64,000 nt of DNA, from assembly GCF_015679985.1 (NCBI RefSeq), contig NZ_CP049239.1:1488001-1552000 (forward strand), given 5' to 3'. The notes beneath the pieces were generated by a model that was not told the origin of the DNA, searched no databases, and was given only the letters and a program-made list of their open reading frames with translations. Both the position numbers and the translations under genes were made by a program. This DNA comes from Campylobacter concisus. GTDB taxonomy: Bacteria > Campylobacterota > Campylobacteria > Campylobacterales > Campylobacteraceae. This document shows positions 27,136-37,400 of the stretch, piece after piece. The first letter of the stretch is position 1. Each line of letters begins with the position of its first letter.

Positions 27136-27230
27136 AAATTCCTCCCATTAAACAAGGCTAAACTGCCCTGCTCACTTTTAAAGTGATGGTTAGTCACCAA
27201 AATAGAGATAGTTAAATTTTTATTTAACAT
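27132..27230 (-). CDS. 32-residue leader ORF overlapping hyfA start
   Basis: ATG at 27228-27230 with an excellent ribosome site, GGAAGGAG at 27239-27246 (complement), eight bases upstream. It encodes 32 residues opening MLNKNLTISILV and ending LFNGRNL, and its TGA overlaps the hyfA ATG (ATGA). No family recognised. The coding stretch also contains two perfect inverted repeats. It could be a leader peptide that couples or attenuates hyf translation, a small membrane-associated protein, or a chance ORF over a regulatory leader. hyfA has its own good ribosome site, so coupling is not obligatory. Confidence 0.45.
   Translation of the reverse strand: MLNKNLTISILVTNHHFKSEQGSLALFNGRNL
27211..27228. 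promoter_or_regulatory. Inverted repeat in the hyf leader
   Basis: GTTAAAT (27211-27217) and ATTTAAC (27222-27228) around TTTT, exactly at the start of the leader ORF. A second perfect repeat, TCACTTT / AAAGTGA, lies at 27172-27186. Either could be a regulator site or an RNA hairpin that affects initiation; AT-rich palindromes also arise by chance in this genome. Confidence 0.35.
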
Positions 27231-27246
27231 CTCAAACGCTCCTTCC

Positions 27247-27516
27247 TAATTTTTGTAATAATTCTATAACTTACAATGAATAAATTCCGTCATCTATCTG
27301 ACAAATTTTGTATTTTTAGAATTAAAATTTTATTTTATATATCTTTAAGATTATCTACTTAATATCGATTTTTAGGTATATTTATTTGCTAAAGGATAAT
27401 ATTTATTAATAAAATTTTCCTATAAAGAGTAAAAATATCTTAATTAAATTTAAATTTACAAGTTAATTATTTAAGCTCGGATTAATTAAATAAAACTGAA
27501 ATTTAAAAATCTAAAA
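27247..27516. other. AT-rich divergent intergenic region, hyf operon / MBL gene
   Basis: About 270 bases between the hyf leader ORF and the promoter of the hydrolase gene. It is very AT-rich. On the minus strand TATAGAAT near 27260-27270 could serve as a -10 for the hyf operon. No -24/-12 (sigma-54) element, RNA gene or further ORF was seen. Confidence 0.4.
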
Positions 27517-27522
27517 TATAAT
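27517..27522 (+). promoter_or_regulatory. -10 element TATAAT for the MBL-fold gene
   Basis: Perfect TATAAT 26 bases before the ATG at 27549 in an A/T-rich context; no clear -35. Confidence 0.55.
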
Positions 27523-27548
27523 CCGACCTTTAAATTTAAAGGCTTTTT

Positions 27549-28634
27549 ATGGGAATTTTTATAGTTATAGTTTTGTTTATTGTTACAGTTTTTGTATTTA
27601 TGAGATTTGCCCCAGTTTTTGGTGGCGTGCCAGATATTAAAAGCCAAAAGCTGATAAAGGCTTCGCCAAATTTTAACGGCAAAGTTTTTATAAATTTAGA
27701 ACCAACGATTGATATAGTAAAAAATAATCCGCAAGCATCTATGTTAAATTTCGTCCTGCAAGCGCTCTTTCCACCAAAAGGTAAGCTACCAACTAAGCCT
27801 TTGCCAAATTTAAAATTTGACGCAAAAGCCCTCAAAAACGGCGAGTTTATCTGGCTTGGGCACGTTAGCCTCATCTGCAAGCTTGATGACAAAACTATCA
27901 TCACTGACCCAGTTTTGCACCGAGCATTTCCACTACCAATTGGCGGTAAGCCATTTACCTACGAGCATGCTATCACCGCTAGCGATTACCCAGATGTGAT
28001 CGACATCGCCCTCATCTCGCACGATCACTACGATCATCTTGATCATAAAACGATACTTGAGCTAAAAGATAGAATTTGCAAATTTCTAGTGCCACTTGGT
28101 GTAAAAGCTCATCTTGTAAAATGGGGCGTTGATGAAGACAAAATTTATGAGTTTGACTGGTTTGGTGAGCAAAAAATAGGAAATTTAAACTTCACGTTTT
28201 GTCCTTCAAGGCACTTTAGTGGGCGCACATTTAAAAGAAACACGACACTTTGGGGTGGCTGGGCGGTTGAAGAGGCTGGCTTTAGCTTTTATTTTAGCGG
28301 AGATGGCGGATACGGCAAGCATTTTAAGATGATAAATGAGAAATTTGGCGCCTTTGATCTAGTTTTTATCGAAAATGGTGCTTACGGCGATGGCTGGCCT
28401 TACGTGCATATGAAGCCAGAGGAGTCAGCGCAAGCACTAAAAGATCTTGGTGCAAAGCTTGGCGTACCGGTGCACTGGGGCAAATTTGATCTATCTTATC
28501 ACGCTTGGGATGAGCCGATCAAGCGTTTTGAAAAGGCAGCGACAAAACTTGAGCTAAACTACGCGACGCCGATGATCGGAGAAGTTTTCACCGCACAAAA
28601 TCTGCCTAGAAAAAAGTGGTGGGAGAAAATTTAG
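27549..28634 (+). CDS. MBL-fold hydrolase, NAPE-PLD/RomA type, membrane-anchored
   Basis: 361 residues: an N-terminal hydrophobic anchor (about 3-18), then a metallo-beta-lactamase fold. The metal-binding motif is SHDHYDHLDH (about 157), with further ligands expected in CPSRHFSGR (about 219), FSGDGGYGKHF (about 250) and VHWGKFDLSYH (about 311). The arrangement TLWGGWAVE and the YVHMKPEES stretch match bacterial relatives of N-acyl-phosphatidylethanolamine phospholipase D. Substrate in bacteria is not established; a phospholipid is plausible because of the anchor. It stands alone on the plus strand with a small gene behind it. Confidence 0.85.
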   Translation: MGIFIVIVLFIVTVFVFMRFAPVFGGVPDIKSQKLIKASPNFNGKVFINLEPTIDIVKNNPQASMLNFVLQALFPPKGKLPTKPLPNLKFDAKALKNGEFIWLGHVSLICKLDDKTIITDPVLHRAFPLPIGGKPFTYEHAITASDYPDVIDIALISHDHYDHLDHKTILELKDRICKFLVPLGVKAHLVKWGVDEDKIYEFDWFGEQKIGNLNFTFCPSRHFSGRTFKRNTTLWGGWAVEEAGFSFYFSGDGGYGKHFKMINEKFGAFDLVFIENGAYGDGWPYVHMKPEESAQALKDLGAKLGVPVHWGKFDLSYHAWDEPIKRFEKAATKLELNYATPMIGEVFTAQNLPRKKWWEKI

Positions 28635-28678
28635 GAATAAATTTTGCTCTAAATTTTAAAATCCAAAAGGAAATGCTG

Positions 28679-28966
28679 ATGAAAATTTCTGAAAATTTAG
28701 CAAATCTAAAAAATGTCATCGATAAAGCTGCAAAAAATGACCTTGATATGAGCGCAACTGGAAGCTTTTTACAAAATTTAGAAAAAGCAAATAAAGAGAC
28801 TGAAAAAATTTATAAACAGCTAGAAAAAGAGTTAAAAAGCGATGCGCAAATGTTTAAACAATTTGACTTCATGCAGATGATAACAAAGCTTCAATACGGC
28901 AACCTAAAGCCAAATGAACGTGAAAAACTGCTCAATAAAATGAGCAAGATCGCCAAGGAAATTTAA
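28679..28966 (+). CDS. Small helical hypothetical protein
   Basis: 95 residues from the start chosen here (ATG 28679-28681), which has AAGGA seven bases upstream; the longer frame starting at 28616 would overlap the end of the previous gene and has no ribosome site. The product is charged and helical throughout (LEKANKETEKIYKQLEKEL), with no membrane segment or cysteine. No family recognised. The gap of 44 bases after the MBL gene suggests a shared transcript. Confidence 0.6.
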   Translation: MKISENLANLKNVIDKAAKNDLDMSATGSFLQNLEKANKETEKIYKQLEKELKSDAQMFKQFDFMQMITKLQYGNLKPNEREKLLNKMSKIAKEI

Positions 28967-29420
28967 TTTTAAATAGGCTTGATGCGGAGCTAAATTTTGC
29001 TATTTTTGTGAAATTTAGTGGGTTTTGGTGAGTGATTTGCTTAAAATATAAATTTATTTACCTGGGGTGACTTCTTGAACTCGTATATATTTCTATATTT
29101 CTACCAAAACGCTTGTGCATTCATAGCTTACATGGTAGTATAGGCATACTACTGCTTTAGGTTTTTAGGCAAATTTTTAAATTTCATAAATGAGTAATTT
29201 TAGGAGTCAATTCTTGGTAGCGAATGAAAGTTTAGCAAATTTTAAAATTTATGAGCGAGCATATCATGCTTCCAAATTCAGTGGCAAGTGATAACGAGAC
29301 CTGAATTTGGTAAGTTGCTAATACGAGTGAGTAAGATTTTAAAATTTGTAAGAGTATTTGATCAAATTTACAAAAACGAATTTAAAGAATACCTAATTTA
29401 TATATGTAAAATTACCAGAG
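28967..29420. other. Gene-free region with nested inverted repeats
   Basis: About 450 bases with no convincing gene. It holds a 7-bp hairpin GTAGTAT-AGGC-ATACTAC (29135-29152) and a 10-bp perfect stem CCAAATTCAG (29272-29281) / CTGAATTTGG (29301-29310), itself flanked by an outer pair CAAATTTTAAAAT (29235-29247) / ATTTTAAAATTTG (29336-29348). It is less AT-rich than typical spacers here. It could encode a structured RNA of about 115 bases or be the remains of a lost gene. Confidence 0.4.
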
Positions 29421-29453
29421 AGAATTTAAGAGCCAAAGAGGCTCTTAAATTCT
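29421..29453. terminator. Terminator of the petABC operon
   Basis: Perfect 14-bp inverted repeat, arms 29421-29434 and 29440-29453, loop AAAGA, with A/T-rich outer ends and a GAGCC/GGCTC core. It overlaps the petC stop codon at 29452-29454. Confidence 0.8.
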
Positions 29454-30495
29454 AGTGTAGTTCGCTCCAAACTTTGCGTTTCCAAAGCCAAGCAAAAATT
29501 CCTAATATAAAGAAGTAGATCATGACATAAAGCCCTGTGCTCTCGCGCTCAGCCTTCTTCTTGTCACCTACTTTTTGGATATAAGCTACCACGTCGTCTT
29601 CAGCGGCTTTATTTAAACCAACTCTTGGCATTGCGGTACCTGGTAGCATCTTTTGAGTATCGTTTATAAATTTATGTAAATACTCATCACCTTTTGAACG
29701 AATCATCATCGATAGGTCAGGTGGGTTTGAGCCCATATAAGCAGCAAGGCTTACTTTGTTGCTAAATGCATATTTTTTGTCATATTTTATATCATGACAT
29801 CTTTGACATGCATCAGCGAAAACCTTTTCTTCAGTGATCTTATTATTTGCCTTTTCATAATCAGCAGATACCTTTTTCAAATAAGCTACTATATCGGCAG
29901 TCTCAGCATTTATATCGCCACCAGCACCCATAAATGCGGTCATCGGAAATGGATGCTCGTCGTTAAATTTATGAGTTAGCTTTAAAGCCATATTTGGATT
30001 TTTAATGAGTGCAGCCAAGAATTTATCGTCATAAATTTTACCAGCGGTACTAAGATCTGGTGGCACTACACCAAAGCTTTGACTAGCTGTCTCAACATCC
30101 ATACCAGCTGGCATACCTGCTGCTTCTATACCGTGGCATCCTGTACATCCTGCTGCTACAAAAGTATCAGCACCCCTTGTGGCGTCACCTTTTGTGAGGT
30201 CGATAGAGTTAATGTCATTCCAAAATGCTGTATAGTCGTCAAGAATTTTTTGTGCTACTTCTACATCCTTTGTAGCCGCGTCTATACTTGCCTTATTTCC
30301 GCTAGCCTTAGCAGTCTCAAGTGCTGTCTTTTTTTGCTCTAAAAAGTGCTTTGCATAGTCAGTATCTTCTTTTGAGAAGTTATACTCAGCATTTGCAGTA
30401 TGAGGATGAAGCTTTGTGTGAGCATAAGGCTCGATACCCCAATATAAAACACCTGAAAGAATAACAACAATGGCAAAAATTTTAAGCTCTTTCAT
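29452..30495 (-). CDS. petC: Cytochrome bc1 complex, dihaem cytochrome c subunit
   Basis: 347 residues. N-terminal anchor (about 5-20), periplasmic body with two haem c sites, CTGCHG (about 117) and CQRCHD (about 230), and a C-terminal membrane helix (about 322-340). The two-haem form is the Campylobacter/Helicobacter type of PetC rather than single-haem cytochrome c1. It passes electrons from the Rieske protein to soluble cytochrome c. Two bases separate it from petB; last gene of the operon, ending at a strong hairpin. Confidence 0.92.
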   Translation of the reverse strand: MKELKIFAIVVILSGVLYWGIEPYAHTKLHPHTANAEYNFSKEDTDYAKHFLEQKKTALETAKASGNKASIDAATKDVEVAQKILDDYTAFWNDINSIDLTKGDATRGADTFVAAGCTGCHGIEAAGMPAGMDVETASQSFGVVPPDLSTAGKIYDDKFLAALIKNPNMALKLTHKFNDEHPFPMTAFMGAGGDINAETADIVAYLKKVSADYEKANNKITEEKVFADACQRCHDIKYDKKYAFSNKVSLAAYMGSNPPDLSMMIRSKGDEYLHKFINDTQKMLPGTAMPRVGLNKAAEDDVVAYIQKVGDKKKAERESTGLYVMIYFFILGIFAWLWKRKVWSELH

Positions 30496-30497
30496 AA

Positions 30498-31742
30498 TTA
30501 GCCCCTCTTTCTTTCAAGTATTGTTATAACTGGCAACGCAATTATAAATAAGAACAAGAATAGCAATGATGAATAAAACCCTATCCAGTCATTATAACCA
30601 CCTGTTGGGAGCTTGCCATATATAGATAAAACGATAAGATCGACAACTAAGACCCAAAACCATATAAAAAATAGTGGTCTTTTATGAGCTGGAGCTACAA
30701 GGTCGCTTCTATCAAAAAGTGGTATAAGCATAAAGGCAACACCCGCAAACGCAAATGCAATAAGACCGATATTATAAGCAGAAATTCCAGCTATATCAAA
30801 GAAGAAGCCACGTAAAATTTCATATTGCCACAAGAAATACCACTCTGGATAGATGTGTGGTGGGGTTTTTAGTGGATTTGCTGGCTCAAAGTTGATAGGA
30901 TCCATTGCAAAGTTGAAGTGATAGCAAACAAGATAGATAACAAATATCATAAAGAATGATACATACATAAAGTCTTTTGCCAAAAATCCTGGCCAAAATG
31001 GTATAACTTTAGATTTTGCTCTATCGCCATGTAGATACTCTTGTGCTTCTACTTCAAAGTCGATATCTTCGCTTGTTAGGTTATTAACGTGTGGAACTCT
31101 TAAAGAGTAGAAGTGAATAACCAAAACAGCTATCGTTACAAGCGGCAATAAACAAACATGAAGCATAAAAAATCTAGTAAGTGTTGAGTCACCAACTGCA
31201 TAATCACCTCTAATCCACTCAACTAAAGCGTCACCAATAACTGGCACACCGCCAAAAAGCTGAGTAATAACAGTTGCCGCCCAGTAGCTCATCTGTCCCC
31301 ATGGGAGCATATAACCACTAAATGCCTCTGCTGAAAAACAGATAAATAGCACCATACCGCTTATCCAAATGACCTCTCTGCCTCTTTTGTATGAGCCATA
31401 GTAAAGTCCAGTAAGCAAGTGAATATACATAATAAGAAATATCGTAGAAGCTGAAACTGCGTGAATGTGACGCCAAAGCCAGCCATACTCAACCTCTTGC
31501 ATAATAGTATAATTTACACTATCAAATGCCAAATTTACATCTGGTTTGTAATACATTAAAAGTAAAAAACCAGTAACGATTAAGAGCATAAAAAGCGTTG
31601 TTAAAATAACGCCCATTGCCCAAAGGAAATTTATATTTTTTGGAATCCAGTATTCGCTAACTAGAACCTTCATAAGTTTTGTAAAAGCTAGGCGTTGATC
31701 AAGCCAGTCAATAACGCCAGTTGATTTATGAGCTAAAGACAT
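30498..31742 (-). CDS. petB: Cytochrome bc1 complex, cytochrome b
   Basis: 414 residues with eight or more membrane helices. Haem b ligand pairs are expected in WRHIHAVSASTIFLIMYIHL (about 90) and FMLHVCLLPLVTIAVLVIHF (about 192). The quinol-site motif PEWY is seen in HIYPEWYFLWQYEIL (about 298). It oxidises menaquinol at the periplasmic side. Full-length fused b/IV type. Ten bases after petA. Confidence 0.95.
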   Translation of the reverse strand: MSLAHKSTGVIDWLDQRLAFTKLMKVLVSEYWIPKNINFLWAMGVILTTLFMLLIVTGFLLLMYYKPDVNLAFDSVNYTIMQEVEYGWLWRHIHAVSASTIFLIMYIHLLTGLYYGSYKRGREVIWISGMVLFICFSAEAFSGYMLPWGQMSYWAATVITQLFGGVPVIGDALVEWIRGDYAVGDSTLTRFFMLHVCLLPLVTIAVLVIHFYSLRVPHVNNLTSEDIDFEVEAQEYLHGDRAKSKVIPFWPGFLAKDFMYVSFFMIFVIYLVCYHFNFAMDPINFEPANPLKTPPHIYPEWYFLWQYEILRGFFFDIAGISAYNIGLIAFAFAGVAFMLIPLFDRSDLVAPAHKRPLFFIWFWVLVVDLIVLSIYGKLPTGGYNDWIGFYSSLLFLFLFIIALPVITILERKRG

Positions 31743-31752
31743 TGCTATCCTC

Positions 31753-32256
31753 CTAAGCTTTTGCTACTAATTTTTCGTATTCTGGGCTTGTTTCGCCTAG
31801 AACTAGCTTGGTTCCATCAATCTTAAATGGTGGTATATCAAGTGGTCTTGGAGGAGGTCCGTATGTTTGCATTCCGTCGGCATTAAATTCGCCGCCATGA
31901 CAGGCACATACAAACATTTGTTTGCTTGCTTTATACTCAGGTATACAGCCAAGATGCGTGCAAAGTCCGATAAGAACTACGTATCTAGCATTCCCTACGA
32001 CAACATCTCTTTTGTCATTTTTAGCCATATCAGGACTTTTTTTAAGGATGAAAATAGGCTTTTTACGCCACTCAACCTGCCTCATTTCTCCATCTTTGAT
32101 CGGACTTAGATCAACTGTTGTGAAACCAGCAGCTTTTACACTTGGAAGCGGATCCCAAGTCTTTTTAACAGCCACTAGTGACATAGCGCCGCCGACAGCT
32201 GCCACAGCACCAAACGCAAGGCCGATAAAGCTACGTCTTTCTTGCTTTACTGACAT
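31753..32256 (-). CDS. petA: Cytochrome bc1 complex, Rieske iron-sulfur subunit
   Basis: 167 residues. Twin-arginine type N-terminus (ERRSFIGLAFGAVAAVGG) with one membrane anchor, then the Rieske fold with cluster motifs CTHLGC (about 104) and CACHGGEF (about 122). Takes electrons from quinol at PetB. The second motif has Ala where CPCHG is more common, a small change away from the ligands. First gene of petABC; its promoter should lie in 32257-32340. Confidence 0.95.
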   Translation of the reverse strand: MSVKQERRSFIGLAFGAVAAVGGAMSLVAVKKTWDPLPSVKAAGFTTVDLSPIKDGEMRQVEWRKKPIFILKKSPDMAKNDKRDVVVGNARYVVLIGLCTHLGCIPEYKASKQMFVCACHGGEFNADGMQTYGPPPRPLDIPPFKIDGTKLVLGETSPEYEKLVAKA

Positions 32257-32431
32257 TAAATTCCTTTCTATAAATAAATTCTTAACGATTATACTCTCAA
32301 AAAATTAAAAAAGTATAATTTCTAAATATAATCTGCAAAAATAATGTTAATTTTAACTTAAACGTAAATCTTGATTTTAAGATAAAAATTTTTAAGCTTT
32401 ATGGCTTTTTGAACTAAACCAAAAATCAAAA

Positions 32432-34297
32432 TCAGCCAAGCCTTTTCTCATTCATCTTTATATAAATATGTAAGATATCAATCGCAGCTGGCGTAATACC
32501 TGAAATTTCACTCGCAGCAAAGAGCGTCGGCGGAGCAAATTTCTCAAGCTTTTCGACCACTTCATTACTAAGGCCACTAACACTTCTAAAGTCAAAATTT
32601 TCAGGAATTTTTACATCCATCATATCTTTCATTTTTTCTATTTGATTTTTTTGCTCATTTATGTAGTGCTGATATTTACACTCGGTTAAAATTTGATCCA
32701 CACTCGCATCGTCTAAATTTACAAATCTCTCATCAAGCTTTCTTAGTTTTTCAGCCGTAAAGCTCTTGCGTGCGACGATCTTTTGAAGGCTCACGTTTTG
32801 ACTGATCGGCTCTTCATCAAGGCTTGCTAAAAGCTCTAAATTTGCCTTACTCGGCGTGATCTGAGTCTCGTTTAAAAACTCCAGCCCCTCTTTTAAATTT
32901 CTTCTTATATTTTCTATCTCATTAAAAGTCTCATCATCAAGCAGTCCAAGCTCATGGCCATATCCGCCAAGCCTTAAAATGGCATTTTCCTCACGCAAAA
33001 GCAAGCGGTACTCCGCCCTGCTCGTAAACATCCTATATGGCTCTTTTGTCCCTTTTGTCACAAGATCATCTATCAAAACGCCGATATACGCTTCATCGCG
33101 GCGCAAGACAAGTGGCTCTTTATTATCCAGTGAAAGAGCTGCATTTATACCAGCCATTAGCCCTTGAGCACCGGCCTCCTCGTATCCAGTCGTACCGTTT
33201 ATCTGCCCAGCCAAGTATAGCCCTTTTACCTTTTTTGTCTCCAAACTATGTTTTAGCTGTGTTGGCTCGACATAATCGTACTCGATGGCGTATCCGTGTC
33301 TTACGATTTTTGCGTTTTCAAAGCCCTTTACGGAGCGCAACATCTGCACTTGCACCTCATAAGGCAAGCTAGTCGAAAAGCCGTTTATATAGTACTCTGT
33401 CGCTTCAAGTGTTTGAGGCTCGATGAAAAGATGGTGTCTGTCACGGTCGCCAAAGCGGTTTATCTTATCCTCGATACTAGGGCAATATCTTGGTCCGATG
33501 CCCTCGATCTGACCTGTAAAAAGTGGTGCTTTGTCAAAATTTGAACGGATTATCTCATGCGTAGTTTCGTTTGTATAGGCGATGTAGCATGGCAGCTGCG
33601 TTGGGGAGAAATTTTTAGTTCTAAAGCTAAATGCAACTGGCTTTGCATCGCCATCTTGCTTTTCTAAAATTTCAAAATTTATCGTTTTTGCATCGATCCT
33701 TGGACATGTTCCGGTCTTTAGCCTGCCTAAATTTAGCCCAAGATCCCTTAGACTGCCGCTTAGATCCTTTGCACTTAGCTCGCCCACACGGCCGGCTTCT
33801 AGTTTGTTAAATCCAACGTGAATTAGCCCGTTTAAAAATGTGCCAGTTGTGATTATCACCTTTTTTGCATTATAGATGTTATTTAGGTGGGTTTTAACAC
33901 CAGTTACTTCGCCATTTTCGCTTAAAATTTCAGTGGCGATCTCTTGAGAAATTTCTAAATTTGGAGTGTTTAAAAGCAAATTTCTCATATAAACGCGGTA
34001 TCTATCCATATCTATCTGAGCACGGCTACCACGCACTGCTGGGCCTTTGCTCTCATTTAGCACGCGAAACTGGATGCCAACAGCATCGGTTGTAAGTCCC
34101 ATTTGACCGCCAAGCGCGTCGATCTCTTTCACAAGATGTCCCTTTGCAAGGCCCCCAATTGCTGGGTTACAGCTTGCAGCGCCTATTTGCTCGGCTAAGA
34201 TCGTGATCAGTAAAGTTTTTTTGCCCATTCTAGCAGCCGCAAGACTTGCCTCAATGCCTGCATGTCCGCCACCAACGACGATTATTTCATAATTCAT
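32432..34297 (-). CDS. mnmG: tRNA uridine-5-carboxymethylaminomethyl modification enzyme
   Basis: 621 residues, normal for MnmG (GidA). With MnmE it makes the (c)mnm5 modification at the wobble uridine of tRNAs, using FAD. Signatures are [19 protein letters not shown] at the N-terminus, [22 protein letters not shown] (split across residues 43-64), [11 protein letters not shown], and [20 protein letters not shown] near residue 365. Single-gene unit, divergent from the fusion gene at 34466. Confidence 0.97.
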   Translation of the reverse strand: MNYEIIVVGGGHAGIEASLAAARMGKKTLLITILAEQIGAASCNPAIGGLAKGHLVKEIDALGGQMGLTTDAVGIQFRVLNESKGPAVRGSRAQIDMDRYRVYMRNLLLNTPNLEISQEIATEILSENGEVTGVKTHLNNIYNAKKVIITTGTFLNGLIHVGFNKLEAGRVGELSAKDLSGSLRDLGLNLGRLKTGTCPRIDAKTINFEILEKQDGDAKPVAFSFRTKNFSPTQLPCYIAYTNETTHEIIRSNFDKAPLFTGQIEGIGPRYCPSIEDKINRFGDRDRHHLFIEPQTLEATEYYINGFSTSLPYEVQVQMLRSVKGFENAKIVRHGYAIEYDYVEPTQLKHSLETKKVKGLYLAGQINGTTGYEEAGAQGLMAGINAALSLDNKEPLVLRRDEAYIGVLIDDLVTKGTKEPYRMFTSRAEYRLLLREENAILRLGGYGHELGLLDDETFNEIENIRRNLKEGLEFLNETQITPSKANLELLASLDEEPISQNVSLQKIVARKSFTAEKLRKLDERFVNLDDASVDQILTECKYQHYINEQKNQIEKMKDMMDVKIPENFDFRSVSGLSNEVVEKLEKFAPPTLFAASEISGITPAAIDILHIYIKMNEKRLG

Positions 34298-34465
34298 GAT
34301 AAATTTTTCCTATTTTTTGATTGTGTGATTTTATCCAAAAGCATATAAAATTTAAATTTCTTAAAAATTTTTATTGCCAAATTTAATGCAGAGTTTTTTA
34401 TTAATAATATTTTAAATATTTTGCTGTTAGATTTACAAAATTTTTAAAATCACAAAGGTATTTCT

Positions 34466-37400
34466 ATGATGAGTTTATTAAAAGTTGCTGGCTTTTTGCC
34501 CTACCTTGCGATCGCATTTTTAAATGCGAGCGTCGATCTAGCACACAAAATCACCATACAAAATGTTCTTTTAAAAACATATGATGGCGACATACTTTTT
34601 ATCCTAACAGCCGTCATAAACGCAATGATCTTGCTTCCATTTATATTTTTATTTTCGCCCTCAAGCTTTATAAATGATAAATTCGCAAAAATAAAGGTCA
34701 TAAGAATTTGTGCCATTTTTGGCGTTATTATCAGCGTCGCGGTGCTTTTTAGCTATCTTGCGGGCGCTTTTGGCGTAGCTTTTGCACTCACACTCATACT
34801 AGCCGCTCAAAGTGCGATCTACTCACCAGCAAAATACGGCATCATCAAAGCCCTAGTCGGCCCTGAGCGCCTTGGCACAGCAAATGGCATTATTCAAGCG
34901 CTCACCATCGTAGCGATACTTGTTAGCTCATTTTTATTTTCATTTATATTTGAAAATTTATACATCCAAGGCGAAAATTCAGAAGAAATTTTAAAAAGCG
35001 TCTATCCTATTGGCATCTTTTTAGTCGTATTTAGCGCACTTGAAGCATATTTTGCTTATAAGTTACCTTGCATCGATGAAAAAGACGAAACAAACGAAAA
35101 TTTTGATATTAAAAAATATATTCGCCTTAGCTATTTAAGAGAAAATTTAAAAGAAGTAAGGTCAGATAAAAATATCTGGCTAAGCATCGCTGGACTTAGT
35201 ATATTTTGGGGAATTTCTCAGATCATCATCGCAGCTTTCCCAGCTCATTATAAAGCCGTTTTTAACGACGACAGCTCGCTAGCGGTACAAGCAATCCTTG
35301 CAGCAAGCGCCATAGGCATCGCATTTGGCTCATACGTGGCTGGCTCTATGTCAAAGCTTCACATCGAGCTTGGTATCGTGCCGATGGGCGCTATGGGCAT
35401 ATTTTTCTCGCTTTTATTTTTCGCATTTGGCTCAAGCATCGGCGTAGTGAGCCTTAACTCATTTGCATTTGGCTTTTTTGGTGGAATTTTTATAGTACCG
35501 CTAAATGCGATGATCCAGTACTTTGCCCCGCAAAAGAGCACCGGCAAGATAATGGCGGCAAACAACTTCTTGCAAAATGTTTCAATGCTGCTATTTCTAG
35601 CCATTGGCATAGGCTTAGTATATTTTGAAATTTCAACCACTGGACTCTTTGTCTTTACAGCGCTTGTTTGCTTAATAGGCAGTTTTTACGCCATTTTACA
35701 GCTTCCACATCTTTTCACAAGGCTACTTTTACTACCATTTTTAAAGACAAAGTACCGCTTTTTCGTTGAAGGGCTTCAAAATTTACCGCAAAGTGGCGGT
35801 GCGCTACTTCTTGGTAATCACATCAGCTGGATCGACTGGCTCGTGCTGCAAGCTGCAAGCCCAAGGGGCATAAGATTTGTCATGTATAGAACGATCTATA
35901 ACAAATGGTATCTAAAGCAAATTTTTAAATTTTTTAAAGTGATCCCAATAGGCGCAGGGGCTAGCAAAGAGTCGATCGAGCTAGTTAGAAAGTGCCTAAA
36001 AAATGGCGAAGTAGTCGCGCTTTTCCCAGAGGGCCACATCAGCTACAACGGCCAGATAAATGAGTTTCAAAAAGGCTTTGAGCTTATCATCAGAGATCTA
36101 GAAGAAATTTGCATCGTGCCATTTTATCTTCGTGGCCTTTGGGGTTCGAGCTTTTCAAGGGCAAGTAAATTTTACAAAGACCTCACTTCTAAAAACGGCA
36201 GACGCGACATCATCGTCGCCTTTGGCAAGCCAATAACCACATTTATAAACGCTGCAAAGATGAAGCAAAAGGTGCTTGAGCTTAGCTTTTCATCGTGGGA
36301 GAGCTTTATCTCAAGGCAAAAACCACTAACCGAGGAGTGGCTAAACAACGCAAAAGAGGATAAATTTAAAGAGTGTGTGAGCGACAGCACAGGGCTAAAT
36401 TTAAGCAACTTGAAATTTATAACGGCCGTTTTAGTATTTATCAAAATTTTCAAACGCGAGCTAAAAGATGAGAAAAATATAGGTATCTTGCTGCCTAGCT
36501 CAAGCATCGCAGCCATCGTAAATATGGCGCTTCTTGCCATGGGCAAAGTGAGCGTAAATTTAAACTATACGCTTAATGTTACCTCGCTAAATCACGCCCT
36601 AAGAAAGGCAAATATAAACACAGTGATCACATCTAGTAAATTTCTTGAAAAACTAGCGCTTAAAGGCTTTGATCTAAAAGATGCGATGAGTGGAAAAGCT
36701 AAATTTGCGGAAGATCTCTCAGCTAGCGTCTCAAAAAAAGAGAAATTTTTAGCGCTTTTAACGGCATTTTTTGCTCCAACTTGGCTCATTAAGCTTTGCT
36801 ATTTTAAGCGTGTAAGCTTAGAAGATACGGCTACCATTTTATTTAGTAGTGGCAGCGAAGGCGAGCCAAAAGGCATCGAGCTAAGCCATAAAAATTTACT
36901 CGCAAACATCAAGCAAATAAGCGAACTTCTAAATTTCAAAAAAGATGACGTGATCTTAAATTCACTCCCAGTATTTCACTCATTTGGGCTAACAGTCACC
37001 ACGCTCATGCCGCTTTGCGAGGGCATAAAAATGGTAAGCGTACCTGACCCAACAGACGGAGCTACTATCGGCAAAATGGCTGCAAGACACAGCGCTAGCA
37101 TCATCTTTGGTACCTCAACCTTCTTTAGGCTCTACACCAGAAACAAAAAGCTTCATCCACTGATGTTTCAAAGTGCCAGAATGGTCGTAGCTGGGGCTGA
37201 AAAGCTAAAACCTGAGATAAAAGATGAGTTTAGGCTCAAATTTGGCATAGAAATTTATGAAGGTTATGGCGCGACCGAAACGGCGCCAGTAGCTGCTGTA
37301 AATATGCCAAATATCCTAGAAAAAGAGAGCCTAAAAGAACTTACATTTAATAGACATGGCAGTGTTGGTATGCCTCTGCCTGGCACCATCATAAAAATAA

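Noticed and set aside
27231..27330. A sigma-54 (-24/-12) promoter for the hyf operon
   Set aside because: No TGGCAC-N5-TTGC-like sequence could be found in the spacer on the minus strand.
29251..29304. 17-codon frame (opening MSEHIMLPNS) in the gene-free stretch
   Set aside because: No ribosome site before it, very short, and it overlaps the inverted repeats, so chance is more likely.
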